Source: Haliea sp040221975
Lineage (GTDB): Bacteria > Pseudomonadota > Gammaproteobacteria > Pseudomonadales > Halieaceae
Length of the DNA: 64,000 nucleotides
Assembly: GCA_040221975.1 (NCBI GenBank)
Contig: JAVJWR010000033.1
Span: 310,001-374,000, forward strand
Reading direction: 5' to 3'
Positions 63,888-64,000 of this stretch are shown in pieces; within the stretch, counting starts at the first letter, position 1; each line of letters opens with the position of its first letter. A model generated the notes under the pieces. It was not told where the DNA came from. It did not search any database and saw only the letters and a program-made list of their open reading frames with translations. The translations under genes were made by a program, and so were the position numbers.

Positions 63888-63923
63888 AACACAAAACGGG
63901 AGCCTGGGCTCCCGTTTTGTGTT
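63888..63923. terminator. Large hairpin upstream of fabD
   Basis: Arms AACACAAAACGGGAGCC (63888-63904) and GGCTCCCGTTTTGTGTT (63907-63923) are perfectly complementary over 17 bases around a two-base centre. The T-rich right arm (left arm on the other strand) makes it a plausible bidirectional terminator for the gene entering from the right edge. Confidence 0.75.
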
Positions 63924-63978
63924 TTCCAGTGCAGTCGGCACGCAGGTGCCTGCCGCGCCCGATGAATCGGGTCCGGAC

Positions 63979-64000
63979 TTACTCGTCGTTACCGGTGTTG
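63979..64000 (-). CDS. 3' end of a gene entering from the right (partial)
   Basis: On the minus strand the last codons read Asn-Thr-Gly-Asn-Asp-Glu then TAA, followed 55 bases on by the large hairpin. Gene order in relatives would predict plsX, fabH or rpmF here, but six residues are too few to choose. Confidence 0.4.

Overview
The window is a GC-rich (by eye a little over 60% G+C), densely coding stretch of bacterial chromosome. Gene content and order are gammaproteobacterial: methyltransferase-rnhA-dnaQ beside gloB-mltD, tRNA-Leu-tig-clpP-clpX-lon-hupB-ppiD, fabD-fabG-acpP-fabF-pabC-mltG-tmk-holB-pilZ, ferredoxin-type cysI followed by DUF934, and etfBA divergent from etfD. An aerobic, probably marine relative of the Halieaceae/Cellvibrionales or Pseudomonas-type lineages fits best, but that is inference. 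I see no prophage, insertion sequence, CRISPR array or integrated island; most of the window is core housekeeping sequence.

Layout. 28-4579 (+): rarA, fluoride channel crcB, serS, cysG. 4556-8493 (-): DUF938 methyltransferase, VanZ-like protein, a PAS-like/HTH regulator and the tail-specific protease prc. 8691-10421 (+): K+/H+ antiporter, behind a C10 homopolymer. 10423-12954 (-): a 4-hydroxybutyryl-CoA-dehydratase-type flavoprotein and a divergent CDF transporter. 13065-15768 (+): an A+T palindrome, an FNR-type box, a previously unmarked 74-aa Cys4 protein coupled to glgC, then rimK. 15784-18822: a TRIC-type channel (-) and fatty acid cis/trans isomerase cti (+). 18852-22703 (-): sohB, nudC, dnaQ, rnhA and a methyltransferase, divergent from gloB-mltD-rlmG and an LLM-class oxidoreductase (22746-27028, +). 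26995-32396 (-): an AddAB-like helicase/nuclease pair. 32517-40753: aroG (+), nfuA (-), metH (+), DUF2970 (+), a 37-aa membrane protein (-), cysI and DUF934 (+). 40832-44459: etfA/etfB (-) divergent from etfD (+), with 14-bp tandem repeats on both sides of etfD. 44565-54952 (-): DUF1285, serA-like dehydrogenase, ppiD, hupB, lon, clpX, clpP, tig, tRNA-Leu(UAG). 55147-63791 (-): GH84-type glycosidase, then pilZ-holB-tmk-mltG-pabC-fabF-acpP-fabG-fabD. A further minus-strand gene enters at the right edge.

How the genes work together. cysG makes the siroheme used by cysI. EtfAB delivers electrons to EtfD (ETF:quinone oxidoreductase), feeding flavin dehydrogenase electrons into quinone. Trigger factor, ClpXP, Lon, HU and PpiD form a protein-quality-control block. 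The fab cluster supplies acyl chains, and its tail carries wall (MltG), folate (PabC), nucleotide (Tmk), replication (HolB) and pilus (PilZ) genes joined by 4-bp stop/start overlaps.

The items most worth a second look are the Cys4 microprotein and FNR-type promoter ahead of glgC, the 37-aa membrane protein next to cysI, the repeat arrays and shared palindrome around etfD, the oxygen-sensitive-type dehydratase, and a possible small RNA ending in a strong terminator at 56415-56441. None is demonstrated to be a new system; they are leads.
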